DNA of 60,659 nucleotides, from NCBI RefSeq assembly GCF_918698085.1, contig NZ_CAKKLP010000020.1, positions 1 to 60,659 of the forward strand, read 5' to 3'. Positions within the stretch are counted from its first letter, which is position 1. Every line of letters begins with the position of its first letter. The translations under genes and the position numbers were made by a program. Source of the stretch: Chryseobacterium sp. Bi04. Lineage in GTDB: Bacteria > Bacteroidota > Bacteroidia > Flavobacteriales > Weeksellaceae. Below are positions 50,832-60,560 of this stretch, piece by piece. The notes beneath the pieces were generated by a model that worked only from the letters and a program-made list of their open reading frames with translations, ran no database searches and had not been told where the DNA came from.

Positions 50832-53639
50832 ATGCTTAATCAAAACCCTGAACAAATTGCTCGTGATCGCATAGACGAAATGCTTCGTCTGGCAGGATGG
50901 GCTGTACAATCTAAAAATCAAATAAACTTTAATGCTGCAAAAGGTATTGCTGTTCGTGAATATCAGACTTCGGTAGGACCTGCTGATTACGTTTTATTTG
51001 TAGATCAAAAACCTATTGGTATCATTGAAGCCAAAAAGGAAGAAGAAGGGTTTCGGTTAACAACAGTTGAAGAGCAATCAAAGAATTATGCGCAGGCACA
51101 ACTTAAATTTTTTAAAAGCACAGAAGTAATTCCTTTTGCATATGAAAGCACAGGGGTAATTACTCGTTTTACAGATTATAGAGACCCGAATCCACGTAGC
51201 CGGGAACTGTTTCATTTTCACCAACCTGAAATGTTGATGGAATGGTATAAGAAAGAAAAAACATTACGAGGACGTTTAAATGATATACCAGCTTTAGAAG
51301 AAGCAGGATTACGTCCTGCGCAGGTTGTTGCCATAAATAATTTAGAAAAATCATTTAAACAGAATAAGCCTAAAGCTCTAGTGCAAATGGCAACTGGAGC
51401 TGGTAAAACATTTACAGCAGCAACATTTATTTACCGTTTACTTAAGTTTACAAAAGCAAAACGTATCTTATTTTTAGTTGACACTAAAAACCTGGGAGAA
51501 CAGGCAGAGCAAGAGTTCATGGCTTTTCAGCCAAGTGATGACAATCGTAAATTTACAGAACTATACAATGTACAACGATTGAGCTCAAGTTATATCGCAC
51601 CAGATAGCCAGATATGTATTTCCACCATTCAAAGAATGTATTCTATTTTGAAAGGTGAGGAAATGGATGAAAGTGAAGAAGAGAATAGTCCTATTGAACA
51701 ATCATCGTGGCTTCAACAAAAGCTGGCTGAAAAAAAAGCTGTTCCTGTTTCTTATAATGAAAAAGTACCTATTGAACAGTTTGATTTTATTGTCATTGAC
51801 GAATGCCACCGTTCTATTTATAATCTATGGAAACAAGTTTTAGATTATTTTGATGCCTTTTTGATTGGGTTGACAGCAACTCCAGACAAACGTACTTTTG
51901 GTTTCTTCAATCAAAATGTAGTAAGTGAATATACTTACGAAGAGTCTGTAATTGATGGTGTGAACGTTCCTTACGAAATTTATTCTATTGAAACAGAAAT
52001 CTCCAAGAAAGGCGGTCTAATAGAATCAGGATGGTTTGTGGACAGAAGGGATAAACTTTCTAGAGCTAAACGTTGGCAACAAGAAGATGAAGATACAGAA
52101 TATCTTCGTAATGATCTGGATAAAGCTGTTGTCAACGTATCACAAATCCGTACAATCATTAAAGAGTTTAAACATGCTTTAGAAACCAAGATATACCCTG
52201 ATCGTTGGCAAAATGATGAATATGAAGTACCAAAAACTTTAATATTTGCCAAAACAGATTCCCATGCAGATGATATCATCAATATTGTACGCGAAGAATT
52301 TGGAGAGGGTAATGATTTCTGTAAAAAAGTAACTTATAAAATTGATGAAGACCCAAAGTCTTTATTAAATCGTTTTCGTAATGATTACAATCCTCGTATA
52401 GCAGTTACGGTAGATATGATTGCAACAGGAACAGATGTAAAGCCATTAGAAGTATTGCTGTTCATGCGTGATGTGAAAAGTGTCAATTATTTTGAACAAA
52501 TGAAAGGACGTGGTACACGAACTATTAATGATGATAAATTGCAATTGGTAAGTAAAACAGCTCGTGTAAAAAATCATTTCGTTATTGTAGATGCTGTGGG
52601 AGCTACTAAATCTAAGAAAACAGATAGTAGACCGTTAGAACGTAAACCTTCAGTCTCAATGAAAGAATTGTTGGGGGCAGTCACTATGGGTATTTCAGAT
52701 GAGGATGTATTTCTGTCTTTAGCCAATCGACTTATTCGATTAGATAAACAATTGAGTGAAAAGGAAAAAGAACATATTATTGAGCTTTCCGGAGGTAAAC
52801 CATTACTGCAGATTATCCGTGAGCTAATTGAAGCTTTTGATATTGATAAAATAGAAGAAAATTCCCAAAAACTAATACAGGTTATTCCTATACAGGAACG
52901 CACACCGGAAAAAATAGAAAGAGCAAAAGCAGAAGCCCACGAAGCTTTGATCAGAAAAGCATCATTATCATTTAATGGTCCGCTGAATGAATATATTGAC
53001 AATGTAAGAAAACAACACGACCAAATTATTGATCATATTAATATTGACACCGTACTAACTTCTGAGTGGGATACAACGACCGTTGATAAAGCTGAAAGTT
53101 TAATTAATAATTTTGAAGAATATCTGCGAACTAATAAAAACGAAATCACCGCATTAAGTATTTATTTCGATCAGCCATTTCGAAGAAAAGAAATAACTTT
53201 CAAAATGTTGAAGGGGCTTATGGATAAAATACGACTGGAAAAACCGATATTTGCACCCCTGCATATTTGGGATGCTTATAAAAACATTGGTGCAACAACC
53301 GCTCATGCTCCTAAAGATGAATTAACAGCTTTAGTTTCATTATTACGGAAAATTTGTGGAATAGATGAAGTTCTAAAGCCTTATGATAAAACAGTTGATG
53401 ACAATTTTAAGCAATGGATATTTGCTCAAAATGCCGGACAACATAACCGTTTTTCATCAGAGCAAATGGAATGGTTAAGAATGATTAAAGATCATATTAT
53501 CAGTTCTTATCATTTGGAATTAGATGATCTGGACTATACACCATTTGATGTACAAGGTGGACGTGGAAAAATGTACAAGCTCTTTGGTAATGATATGCAG
53601 AATATTATTAATGAATTAAATGAAGCTTTAGCTGCGTAA
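50832..53639 (+). CDS. hsdR: Type I restriction enzyme R subunit
   Basis: The 935-residue HsdR is the motor-nuclease subunit. The N-terminal nuclease core has D52 and E66-A-K68 (GIIEAKKEE), the family's PD-(D/E)xK pattern. The SF2 helicase domains carry Walker A TGAGKT with K192, the DEAD-like box DECH at 323-326 and ATPDKR downstream. Motif VI-like QMKGRGTR marks the second RecA domain. The C-terminal helical part would contact the methylase. It heads an R-S-M operon, overlapping hsdS by one base. Translocation and cutting far from the recognition site are the family's known activities. No disruption is seen. Confidence 0.95.
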   Translation: MLNQNPEQIARDRIDEMLRLAGWAVQSKNQINFNAAKGIAVREYQTSVGPADYVLFVDQKPIGIIEAKKEEEGFRLTTVEEQSKNYAQAQLKFFKSTEVIPFAYESTGVITRFTDYRDPNPRSRELFHFHQPEMLMEWYKKEKTLRGRLNDIPALEEAGLRPAQVVAINNLEKSFKQNKPKALVQMATGAGKTFTAATFIYRLLKFTKAKRILFLVDTKNLGEQAEQEFMAFQPSDDNRKFTELYNVQRLSSSYIAPDSQICISTIQRMYSILKGEEMDESEEENSPIEQSSWLQQKLAEKKAVPVSYNEKVPIEQFDFIVIDECHRSIYNLWKQVLDYFDAFLIGLTATPDKRTFGFFNQNVVSEYTYEESVIDGVNVPYEIYSIETEISKKGGLIESGWFVDRRDKLSRAKRWQQEDEDTEYLRNDLDKAVVNVSQIRTIIKEFKHALETKIYPDRWQNDEYEVPKTLIFAKTDSHADDIINIVREEFGEGNDFCKKVTYKIDEDPKSLLNRFRNDYNPRIAVTVDMIATGTDVKPLEVLLFMRDVKSVNYFEQMKGRGTRTINDDKLQLVSKTARVKNHFVIVDAVGATKSKKTDSRPLERKPSVSMKELLGAVTMGISDEDVFLSLANRLIRLDKQLSEKEKEHIIELSGGKPLLQIIRELIEAFDIDKIEENSQKLIQVIPIQERTPEKIERAKAEAHEALIRKASLSFNGPLNEYIDNVRKQHDQIIDHINIDTVLTSEWDTTTVDKAESLINNFEEYLRTNKNEITALSIYFDQPFRRKEITFKMLKGLMDKIRLEKPIFAPLHIWDAYKNIGATTAHAPKDELTALVSLLRKICGIDEVLKPYDKTVDDNFKQWIFAQNAGQHNRFSSEQMEWLRMIKDHIISSYHLELDDLDYTPFDVQGGRGKMYKLFGNDMQNIINELNEALAA

Positions 53640-54883
53640 TGAGAGAAGATTGGATTGAATGTACTTTTGATGATATACTTGAGATAAAAAATGGTAAAAA
53701 TCAGAAGCACGTTGAAAATAGTAATGGAAGTTATCCAATTTATGGAAGTTCTGGAATTATTGGAAAGGCTAGTGAATTTTTATGCCCTGAGAATACTATC
53801 ATAATTGGAAGAAAAGGAACCATAAATTCGCCCATTTATGTAACAACAAAATTTTGGAATGTAGATACAGCATTTGGACTTATTCCATTTGACAATCTGA
53901 ATCCTAAACTATTATATTATTTTTGTCAGTTTTTTAATTTTCATTCTTTAGATAAAAGTACTACTATTCCAAGTTTAGCAAAAGGTGATTTATTAAAAAT
54001 AATATTTCCATTGCCTCCTATTCCCGAACAACGTGCAATTGTCAAAAAAATAGAAACTTTGTTTTCTTCTTTGGACGCTAGTATTGCAGATTTGAAAAAC
54101 TCTCAAAAACAACTGAAAATCTATAGACAAGCTGTTTTAAAAAAAGCTTTTGAAGGAAAGTATAAAGTAATAAAAGTAGGTGACTTTTTTAACTTTTTAG
54201 GAGGTGGCACCCCAAGTAAAAAAGAAAAATCATTTTGGAATGGAAATCTAAATTGGGCATCAATTAAGGATATTAAAGGTGACTTTTTAAATTCAACACA
54301 AGATTTTATTACAGAAAAGGGATTAGAAAATAGTTCTTCAAATATTGCCAACAAAGGAGAAGTCATTTTAGCAACTAGGATAAATCCAGGAAGAAGTATT
54401 ATCTCAAATATAAAAACTGCAATAAATCAGGACTTAAAAGTAATAAAACCTAAAAATAATTGTGATAATCATTTTATACACTATTTGTTCAAATCAATTG
54501 AAGACAAATGTTTAAAAGCTTCAAGTGGGACAACTGTATTGGGAATTAGTTTACCCAATCTAAAAGATATCCAAATACCTGAGATTTTAGATTTAAAGCA
54601 ACAGCAACAAATCGTCAAAGAGATAGAATCCCGTTTATCAGTTTGTGATGCTGTTGAAAAGCAAATCAAAAATAGTTTGGATCAGGCAGAAGCTTTACGC
54701 CAAAGCATTCTGAAAAAAACTTTTGAGGGAAGTTTACTTACTAAGGAAGAATTAAAAGCCTGTAAATCAGAACCTAATTATGAGCCAGCTTCCGTTTTAT
54801 TAGAAAGAATAAAGGTGGAAAAAGAGGCTCATAAATCTGTAAAGAAAATAAGTAAGAACAAAGTATCTTTAATAAGGGATTAA
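53639..54883 (+). CDS. hsdS: Type I restriction-modification specificity subunit
   Basis: The 414 residues contain two target recognition domains, about 1-130 and 180-320, each followed by a conserved helical repeat: PEQRAIVKKIETLFSSLDAS in the middle and QQQQIVKEIESRLSVCDAVE at the C terminus. These repeats set the spacing of the two half-sites, giving the usual bipartite asymmetric target. The first recognition domain has GRKGTINSPIYVTTKFWNVD. The start codon overlaps the hsdR stop (TAATG), and hsdM begins 14 bases after its stop. No inverted repeats for shuffling were noticed. The recognition sequence cannot be predicted by eye. Confidence 0.94.
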   Translation: MREDWIECTFDDILEIKNGKNQKHVENSNGSYPIYGSSGIIGKASEFLCPENTIIIGRKGTINSPIYVTTKFWNVDTAFGLIPFDNLNPKLLYYFCQFFNFHSLDKSTTIPSLAKGDLLKIIFPLPPIPEQRAIVKKIETLFSSLDASIADLKNSQKQLKIYRQAVLKKAFEGKYKVIKVGDFFNFLGGGTPSKKEKSFWNGNLNWASIKDIKGDFLNSTQDFITEKGLENSSSNIANKGEVILATRINPGRSIISNIKTAINQDLKVIKPKNNCDNHFIHYLFKSIEDKCLKASSGTTVLGISLPNLKDIQIPEILDLKQQQQIVKEIESRLSVCDAVEKQIKNSLDQAEALRQSILKKTFEGSLLTKEELKACKSEPNYEPASVLLERIKVEKEAHKSVKKISKNKVSLIRD

Positions 54884-54897
54884 AAGAAGTTAGAAGA

Positions 54898-56412
54898 ATG
54901 ACTGAGTCAACAATTATATCAAAAATATGGAACCTCGCTAACGTGATGCGAGATGATGGTGTAGGTTATGGAGATTACCTGGAACAGATTACCTATCTGC
55001 TATTTCTGAAAATGGTGGATGAATTAAATAAGCCACCTTATAATAAAAACATACCATTACCTAGAATAAAAGATGTTGAAGGAAAAGAAATTCCAGATGG
55101 AGATATTTGCAACTGGGAAAATTTAACATCAAAAAATGGAGCTGAATTAGAAAGTTTTTATGTACAGCTTTTGCGTACTCTTTCTAGTGAAAAAGGGATG
55201 TTGGGGCAGATTTATGCAAAAAGTCAAAATAAAATTCAAGATCCATCTAAATTATTACGCATCATTACATTGATTAACAATGAAGAATGGTCTGTAATGG
55301 GTGCTGATGTTAAAGGAAAAATCTATGAAGGTTTATTGGAGAAAAATGCAGAAGATACCAAATCTGGTGCCGGACAATATTTTACTCCCCGTGCATTAAT
55401 CAATACTATGGTGAAGTGTGTACAGCCTAAACCGATGAAAACGATCATAGATCCAGCGTGTGGCTCAGGAGGATTCTTTTTATCTGCTTATGAATACATT
55501 ACACATCATCACAAATTAGATCGTGAAGAAAAAAAGTTTTTAAAAGATGAAACTTTTCATGGTAATGAAATTGTAGCTAGTACCCGTCGTATGTGTTTGA
55601 TGAACCTATATTTACATGGTATTGGAGAAATAGACGGTGAACCTTTAATTAAATCTTCCGACGCTTTAATTGCAGCAGAATGTAATACGTATGATTATGT
55701 ATTGGCCAATCCTCCTTTTGGAAAGAAAAGTTCATATATAGTAACTAATGAAGAAGGAGAAGTAGAGCGTGACGATATGAGTTATAATCGTCAGGATTTT
55801 TGGGAAACAACTTCTAATAAGCAGCTGAATTTCTTACAACATATTAAATCCTTGATGAAGATTGATGGTGAAGCCGCAGTTGTTTTGCCGGATAATGTAT
55901 TATTCGAAGGGGGAGCCGGGGAAGAAATCCGTAAACAATTATTAAAATCTACTGAATTACATACCATTTTACGTTTGCCGACTGGTATCTTTTATGCTAA
56001 TGGTGTAAAAGCAAATGTCTTATTTTTTAATAATAAAGCTGCATCGAAGAAGCCATGGACAAAAGAAATTTGGATTTACGATTATAGAACAAATGTACAT
56101 CATACATTAAAGAAAAAGCCTTTAACTGAAGCTGACTTAGAAAATTTTGTTACTTGCTATAACACTTCTAATATAAACAACCGTAAAGAAACCTGGTCAG
56201 AAGAAAATCCAGATGGACGCTGGAAAAAATTCACCTATGAAGAGATCATAGCCAGAGACAAAACTTCTTTGGATATATTTTGGATTAAAGATCAAAGCCT
56301 TACAGATTTAGACAATCTACCAGAACCTGATATTTTGGCACAAGAAATTATTGATAATATAGAATCTGCTTTAGCTAGTTTTAAAGAGATTATGAAGGAT
56401 TTGGAAAATTAA
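54898..56412 (+). CDS. hsdM: Type I restriction-modification methyltransferase subunit
   Basis: This 504-residue N6-adenine methyltransferase has the N-terminal HsdM helical domain (about 1-140), the AdoMet-binding motif DPACGSGGFF at 185-194 and the catalytic NPPF at 271-274. A C-terminal part follows with the YDYRTN and GRWKKFTYEEI segments. It protects the host by methylating the HsdS-defined site and is needed for restriction as well. It is the last gene of the operon and is followed by a hairpin terminator. The length and motifs are intact. Confidence 0.95.
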   Translation: MTESTIISKIWNLANVMRDDGVGYGDYLEQITYLLFLKMVDELNKPPYNKNIPLPRIKDVEGKEIPDGDICNWENLTSKNGAELESFYVQLLRTLSSEKGMLGQIYAKSQNKIQDPSKLLRIITLINNEEWSVMGADVKGKIYEGLLEKNAEDTKSGAGQYFTPRALINTMVKCVQPKPMKTIIDPACGSGGFFLSAYEYITHHHKLDREEKKFLKDETFHGNEIVASTRRMCLMNLYLHGIGEIDGEPLIKSSDALIAAECNTYDYVLANPPFGKKSSYIVTNEEGEVERDDMSYNRQDFWETTSNKQLNFLQHIKSLMKIDGEAAVVLPDNVLFEGGAGEEIRKQLLKSTELHTILRLPTGIFYANGVKANVLFFNNKAASKKPWTKEIWIYDYRTNVHHTLKKKPLTEADLENFVTCYNTSNINNRKETWSEENPDGRWKKFTYEEIIARDKTSLDIFWIKDQSLTDLDNLPEPDILAQEIIDNIESALASFKEIMKDLEN

Positions 56413-56442
56413 CAAATAAGATTTAAAATCATAAATATAAAT

Positions 56443-56467
56443 GGTTCAGCACGCGCTGAACCTTTTT
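56443..56467 (+). terminator. Hairpin terminator after hsdM
   Basis: GGTTCAGC and GCTGAACC pair around a four-base loop ACGC, and a T-run follows. It lies between convergent hsdM and the XRE regulator gene and ends the restriction operon. Confidence 0.8.
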
Positions 56468-56479
56468 CTATATCTTATG

Positions 56480-56923
56480 TTATCCCTTCTCAATCAACCT
56501 CTCCAGCCTCACCATCATCTCATCTTTCTCCTTCAACATCCTTTCATAAAGAGCAATCTTTTCATCATATAATTCCACAATTTTATCTATTGGATTAAAT
56601 GTACAATTATAGTTCATTGCAGAAGCTACAGAGTTATCTTTAAAATCGTGGAAAGTATTTGAAATAATATTGATAGCCTGTTCATCGTTAAAATTCTGAA
56701 ACGCTTCCACCGGAATTTTCAATACTTCAGAAATTCTTTTCAGTAAAGGGTCTTCAATAATTTCTTTCTGTTCCAGCAGAGAAACTTTCTTCTGGTTCCA
56801 GCCGTCCCCAAGGTCAAGAGCCAATGCTTCCTGCTTGATGCCCAGCATTTCCCTAAATCGTTTTACATTGCGCCCCCTGAAATAAAATGTAAAAGCTTTA
56901 CGCTTTACGTTTTCCCGTAACAA
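56480..56923 (-). CDS. XRE-family regulator with C-terminal coiled coil
   Basis: The 147-residue protein has one helix-turn-helix domain at about residues 18-75 (NVKRFREMLGIKQEALALDL and WNQKKVSLLEQKEIIEDPLL). The C-terminal coiled-coil tail reads IVELYDEKIALYERMLKEKD. The N terminus MLRENVKRKAFTFYFRGRN is basic, and the true start might be later. Such proteins are frequent in Chryseobacterium defence regions. It is oriented against hsdM and divergent from mcrB, so it could control mcrBC through the 190-base spacer. The target is inferred. Confidence 0.8.
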   Translation of the reverse strand: MLRENVKRKAFTFYFRGRNVKRFREMLGIKQEALALDLGDGWNQKKVSLLEQKEIIEDPLLKRISEVLKIPVEAFQNFNDEQAINIISNTFHDFKDNSVASAMNYNCTFNPIDKIVELYDEKIALYERMLKEKDEMMVRLERLIEKG

Positions 56924-57114
56924 TGAATTAAAGTTTTTTCTTATTATTGTATTCTATAAACTGTACATCCATGAAAATAAATACTATTTATGCCTTTACA
57001 TAATGGTATAAAGCATATCTGACATTTACATTACTATAATTTTACTACCACTGTGAGCTCCATTACCGAGTATTGGACCATCGCTACACAGCAATACAGA
57101 AAACTAAAACCAAC

Positions 57115-59004
57115 ATGACTTTTACAGAATTAATTGACAAATTAGAGATTTGGGATCACTGGCAAGAAAGATACTCACATTACGTACCTTTATTCATTGG
57201 GGAAGCAAATACCGGAAAGAACTGGGAAGACTGGGATAAGGAAGTTTTTTATGAATTCTTCATGCGGTCATCCGATCAATGTGTGTCTTCATTAAAACTG
57301 GGATATTTTACCCATGAAGAAAAAGACCTGATCAAAACAAACTGGTCTGAACTGTCTTTATTATTACAGAACCTTGCCTTAAATCAACACCAACCCTCAT
57401 TTGAAATCTATTATCAGATTAAAGATATAATCAGGAAATATACCAGCAATAATAAGAAAGCAGCCACCAACAGGCTTATTGCAGGTTTGCAGCCTCAGTT
57501 ATTGTGTACCATTGTGAATGAGGATAAATTGAGAGTTTTAATTGATCTCTTGAACAAAAATGTTGAAGATTTTGAATTGGAACTTACGTATGACTGGTTC
57601 CAGGACAGCTACAACCTTCTTCAGATATTTAAAGAAAAACTCAACAAAGATGTTTTTGAAATTGTGACCTTTCCATGGCAGGTTTACGATTACTTCCAGG
57701 AACAGAATACCCCATCTTCTACAGAACAAAATGATATGAGTGAAAATAAACTGGACCAACAGATCCAAATTCTAGAATACAAAAAACAAATCATCCTGCA
57801 AGGTCCTCCGGGAACAGGAAAGACAAGACAGGCAAAAGAACTCGCTGTTCAATTATTGGGATTAAATGAAACTAAAGAATTGAAAGACAATCCGCAATTC
57901 AAAATCATCCAGTTTCATCCAAGTTACACATATGAAGATTTTGTAAGAGGTATTGTTTCCAAACCTAATGAAGATGGGGATGGAATACTTTTTAAAGCTG
58001 AGAATAGAATTTTAGCTGAGATTGCCAACGTAGCATTACAAAATTACAACGCATCACAAAAGGCACCGGATACGATTATCTCAAAAGATACTTTTGATGT
58101 ATTCATTGAGAAAATAAAAGATGAAATGGTGGAAAACGAACTGCATCAATATCCTATTACCAATTCGGTGTATCTGTTTTCTGCGGATGAAACCAAATTT
58201 AAATATAAAGGAGATAACTGGGATGCCCATAAAAATGGATTAAATATGAAGTTTTCAGAATTGAAACTTATTATTGAATCCGGAGCAAAAGAAAGACAGG
58301 ACATTAAGAAAATGTCTGATGTTGAAGAAAAAACAAGGCAGCATGCCACCTATTTTATGAAGGTTGTTGAAAAGTTCTATGAATTTAAGCAAACCTATCA
58401 ACCTGAAACAATCTGGACTAAAAAAGTACCGTTGAAGAACTATGTGCTTGTTATTGATGAAATTAACCGGGCAAATCTATCTTCTGTTTTGGGTGAACTA
58501 ATCTATGCACTGGAATATCGTGGAAAAGCTGTTGAAAGTATGTATGCTCTTGAAGATGTTACCAATGAAGTTAAAAACAAATTAATTCTCCCTCCCAACC
58601 TTTACATCATCGGAACCATGAATACGGCCGACCGCAGTGTAGGACATATTGATTATGCCATCAGAAGACGTTTTGCTTTTGTAGATGTTTTACCTGAATC
58701 TCTGGATGAAGATGAGTACATTCATTTTAATAGAGAGGGCTTTGAAAAGGTTTCCCTGTTATTCAATACGAAGAATGTAAGTGGCGAATTTGAAGCAAAG
58801 GATGTTCAGTTGGGGCACAGTTATTTTATTGCGCCAAAAGACAGCCCTGAAAATATTCAAAAAAGGAACGAAATTTTCAGAATGAAAATGAATTATGAAG
58901 TGGTTCCAATCCTGTTGGAATATGTGAAAGATGGTGTTCTTATCGGAAATTACGAAAATCTGGATATCAAAGACTATATCAATACCCTGAAACTGAACAA
59001 TTAA
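57115..59004 (+). CDS. mcrB: McrB-like AAA+ GTPase restriction subunit
   Basis: From ATG 57115 the protein has 629 residues; the longer frame from 57073 adds an unlikely N terminus. The N-terminal 215 residues have no recognisable DNA-binding motif and are probably specific to the substrate. The AAA+ domain has Walker A GPPGTGKT (230-237), Walker B-type VIDEINRANL around D448, and the McrB signature MNTADRS from M502 with the arginine-rich IDYAIRRRF. McrB hydrolyses GTP and assembles with McrC to cut modified DNA. The stop overlaps the mcrC start. The N-terminal domain decides which modification is read and is not predictable here. Confidence 0.92.
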   Translation: MTFTELIDKLEIWDHWQERYSHYVPLFIGEANTGKNWEDWDKEVFYEFFMRSSDQCVSSLKLGYFTHEEKDLIKTNWSELSLLLQNLALNQHQPSFEIYYQIKDIIRKYTSNNKKAATNRLIAGLQPQLLCTIVNEDKLRVLIDLLNKNVEDFELELTYDWFQDSYNLLQIFKEKLNKDVFEIVTFPWQVYDYFQEQNTPSSTEQNDMSENKLDQQIQILEYKKQIILQGPPGTGKTRQAKELAVQLLGLNETKELKDNPQFKIIQFHPSYTYEDFVRGIVSKPNEDGDGILFKAENRILAEIANVALQNYNASQKAPDTIISKDTFDVFIEKIKDEMVENELHQYPITNSVYLFSADETKFKYKGDNWDAHKNGLNMKFSELKLIIESGAKERQDIKKMSDVEEKTRQHATYFMKVVEKFYEFKQTYQPETIWTKKVPLKNYVLVIDEINRANLSSVLGELIYALEYRGKAVESMYALEDVTNEVKNKLILPPNLYIIGTMNTADRSVGHIDYAIRRRFAFVDVLPESLDEDEYIHFNREGFEKVSLLFNTKNVSGEFEAKDVQLGHSYFIAPKDSPENIQKRNEIFRMKMNYEVVPILLEYVKDGVLIGNYENLDIKDYINTLKLNN

Positions 59005-60470
59005 TGGGAATTTTACTTTCAGAACATAAAAGTTTTCTGATTAAGAGAATTACTGCTGAGGAACCTTTTACTGATATAAAAGATGAACTGCTGCATCTTG
59101 CTGATGACTCTTTTCAGTTATTTAATACTGTAGAGAGCAAAAAATTTAACCATCAGTCTTTTCCTTTTTCAGTGGTAAAAGGAGAAAACCAATGTGAGAT
59201 CAAAGCAGATTATTTTGTAGGCATTGACTGGTTAGGAAATACCGGCAGGACTATCTATGTGGAGCCTAAAATCAATGCAGGGTTATCACAGTATTTTCAA
59301 CACTGCCTCAGCGAAGAAGAAAATTCGAATGGAGCTCCTGAAGAGTTTGAAAATAAGGAAAAAGTAGGGACCAGAGAAATCAATTACCTTAAAATTCTTC
59401 TGGAGATCATGGCTTTACCCCAGACCGCCAGGTTTTCAAAAGATATAATCCAGATTGACTGGAGTGCCAAACCGATTACCATTGATCAGAAAAATGACCG
59501 CTTGACCCCTTTTCTTATTGTCCAGTTTTTACAGCATTTAAAAACAATTGTAAGAAAAGGTCTGAAAAAATCCTATTATAAAGTTCAGGAAAATCTAAAC
59601 AGCAAGGTTAAGGGTAAGGTATTGGTGGGGCAGCATACTGAAAAAAATGTTTTTAAAAACAGATTAACGTCTACTTTTTGTGAGTTTCAGGTATTTGGAG
59701 AGAATCATTTGGAAAATCGTTTTTTAAAGAAAGTTTTAGAATTTGTAATCAGTTACATTGGAAATAACCCATTATTATTTTCCTCAAACCTGGTATCAAT
59801 TAAACATATTTTCAATTATTGCAGGCCGGCTTTTGAACATATCGGCACAGAGATCGATGAGCATCAATTGAAAAGCATAAAGAAAAATCCCTTTTTCAAT
59901 GAATATGGAGAGGCAATCAGAATCGGGCAGCTTATCCTGAAACGTTTTTCTTATACCATTACAAAAACAACGCAGAAAAAAGTAGAAACTCCCCCTTTCT
60001 GGATTGATATGCCCAGGTTGTTTGAGCTGTATTTTTATTATCAGCTAGTGAAAGCAAACCCAGGAGATGAACATTATATCCACTATCAGTTTAGCACGTA
60101 CGGAAATTATCTTGATATTTTAATCAGCAAACCTGGATTTGAAATGGTTATTGATACGAAATATAAGTTGAAATATACCAAAAGTCATATCCATAAAGAT
60201 ATTCGCCAGGTTTCAGGGTATTCCCGCCTAAGAAAAGTTATCAACGAGATGAAAAGTAAAAATGCTAATTGGGATGAGGACAAAATAATGGATTGTCTGA
60301 TTATTTACCCTCATCTTGCGCAACCCGATGAAACCGATCAAAATACGTCTCCATCAATGATATATGACTTCTCAATTGAAAATATTAAAAAACAACTTGA
60401 AAAGAAAGATAATTGCATTGCTGCTTATCACAAAGTATTTAAATTGGGAATAAATTTACCTGTAAGCTAA
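59004..60470 (+). CDS. mcrC: McrC-like nuclease subunit
   Basis: The 488-residue McrC partner carries the nuclease. The C-terminal half has a PD-(D/E)xK core with D371 (YLDILISK) and D384-T-K386 (VIDTKYKLKY). The N-terminal half contains the McrB-binding region, including YFVGIDWLGNTGRTIYVEPK. The protein would stimulate McrB GTPase and cut DNA when McrB meets a modified target or blocked translocation. It is coupled to mcrB by a one-base overlap. The length is somewhat larger than classic McrC, as often in Bacteroidota. Confidence 0.92.
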   Translation: MGILLSEHKSFLIKRITAEEPFTDIKDELLHLADDSFQLFNTVESKKFNHQSFPFSVVKGENQCEIKADYFVGIDWLGNTGRTIYVEPKINAGLSQYFQHCLSEEENSNGAPEEFENKEKVGTREINYLKILLEIMALPQTARFSKDIIQIDWSAKPITIDQKNDRLTPFLIVQFLQHLKTIVRKGLKKSYYKVQENLNSKVKGKVLVGQHTEKNVFKNRLTSTFCEFQVFGENHLENRFLKKVLEFVISYIGNNPLLFSSNLVSIKHIFNYCRPAFEHIGTEIDEHQLKSIKKNPFFNEYGEAIRIGQLILKRFSYTITKTTQKKVETPPFWIDMPRLFELYFYYQLVKANPGDEHYIHYQFSTYGNYLDILISKPGFEMVIDTKYKLKYTKSHIHKDIRQVSGYSRLRKVINEMKSKNANWDEDKIMDCLIIYPHLAQPDETDQNTSPSMIYDFSIENIKKQLEKKDNCIAAYHKVFKLGINLPVS

Positions 60471-60560
60471 TAAAGAAACTTAATGACAATGAAGGTTTAA
60501 AACAATGTGAATATAATATTGAGATTCCTACGGAATGATCTGTGTTAAAAAACAAATTAT
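60471..60560. other. Short spacer after mcrC
   Basis: Ninety AT-rich bases separate mcrC from the convergent transposase tail. No terminator or repeat was recognised. Confidence 0.3.

Noticed and set aside
53639..54883. Phase-variable hsdS locus
   Set aside because: There is only one hsdS and no inverted repeats or recombinase nearby to shuffle recognition domains.
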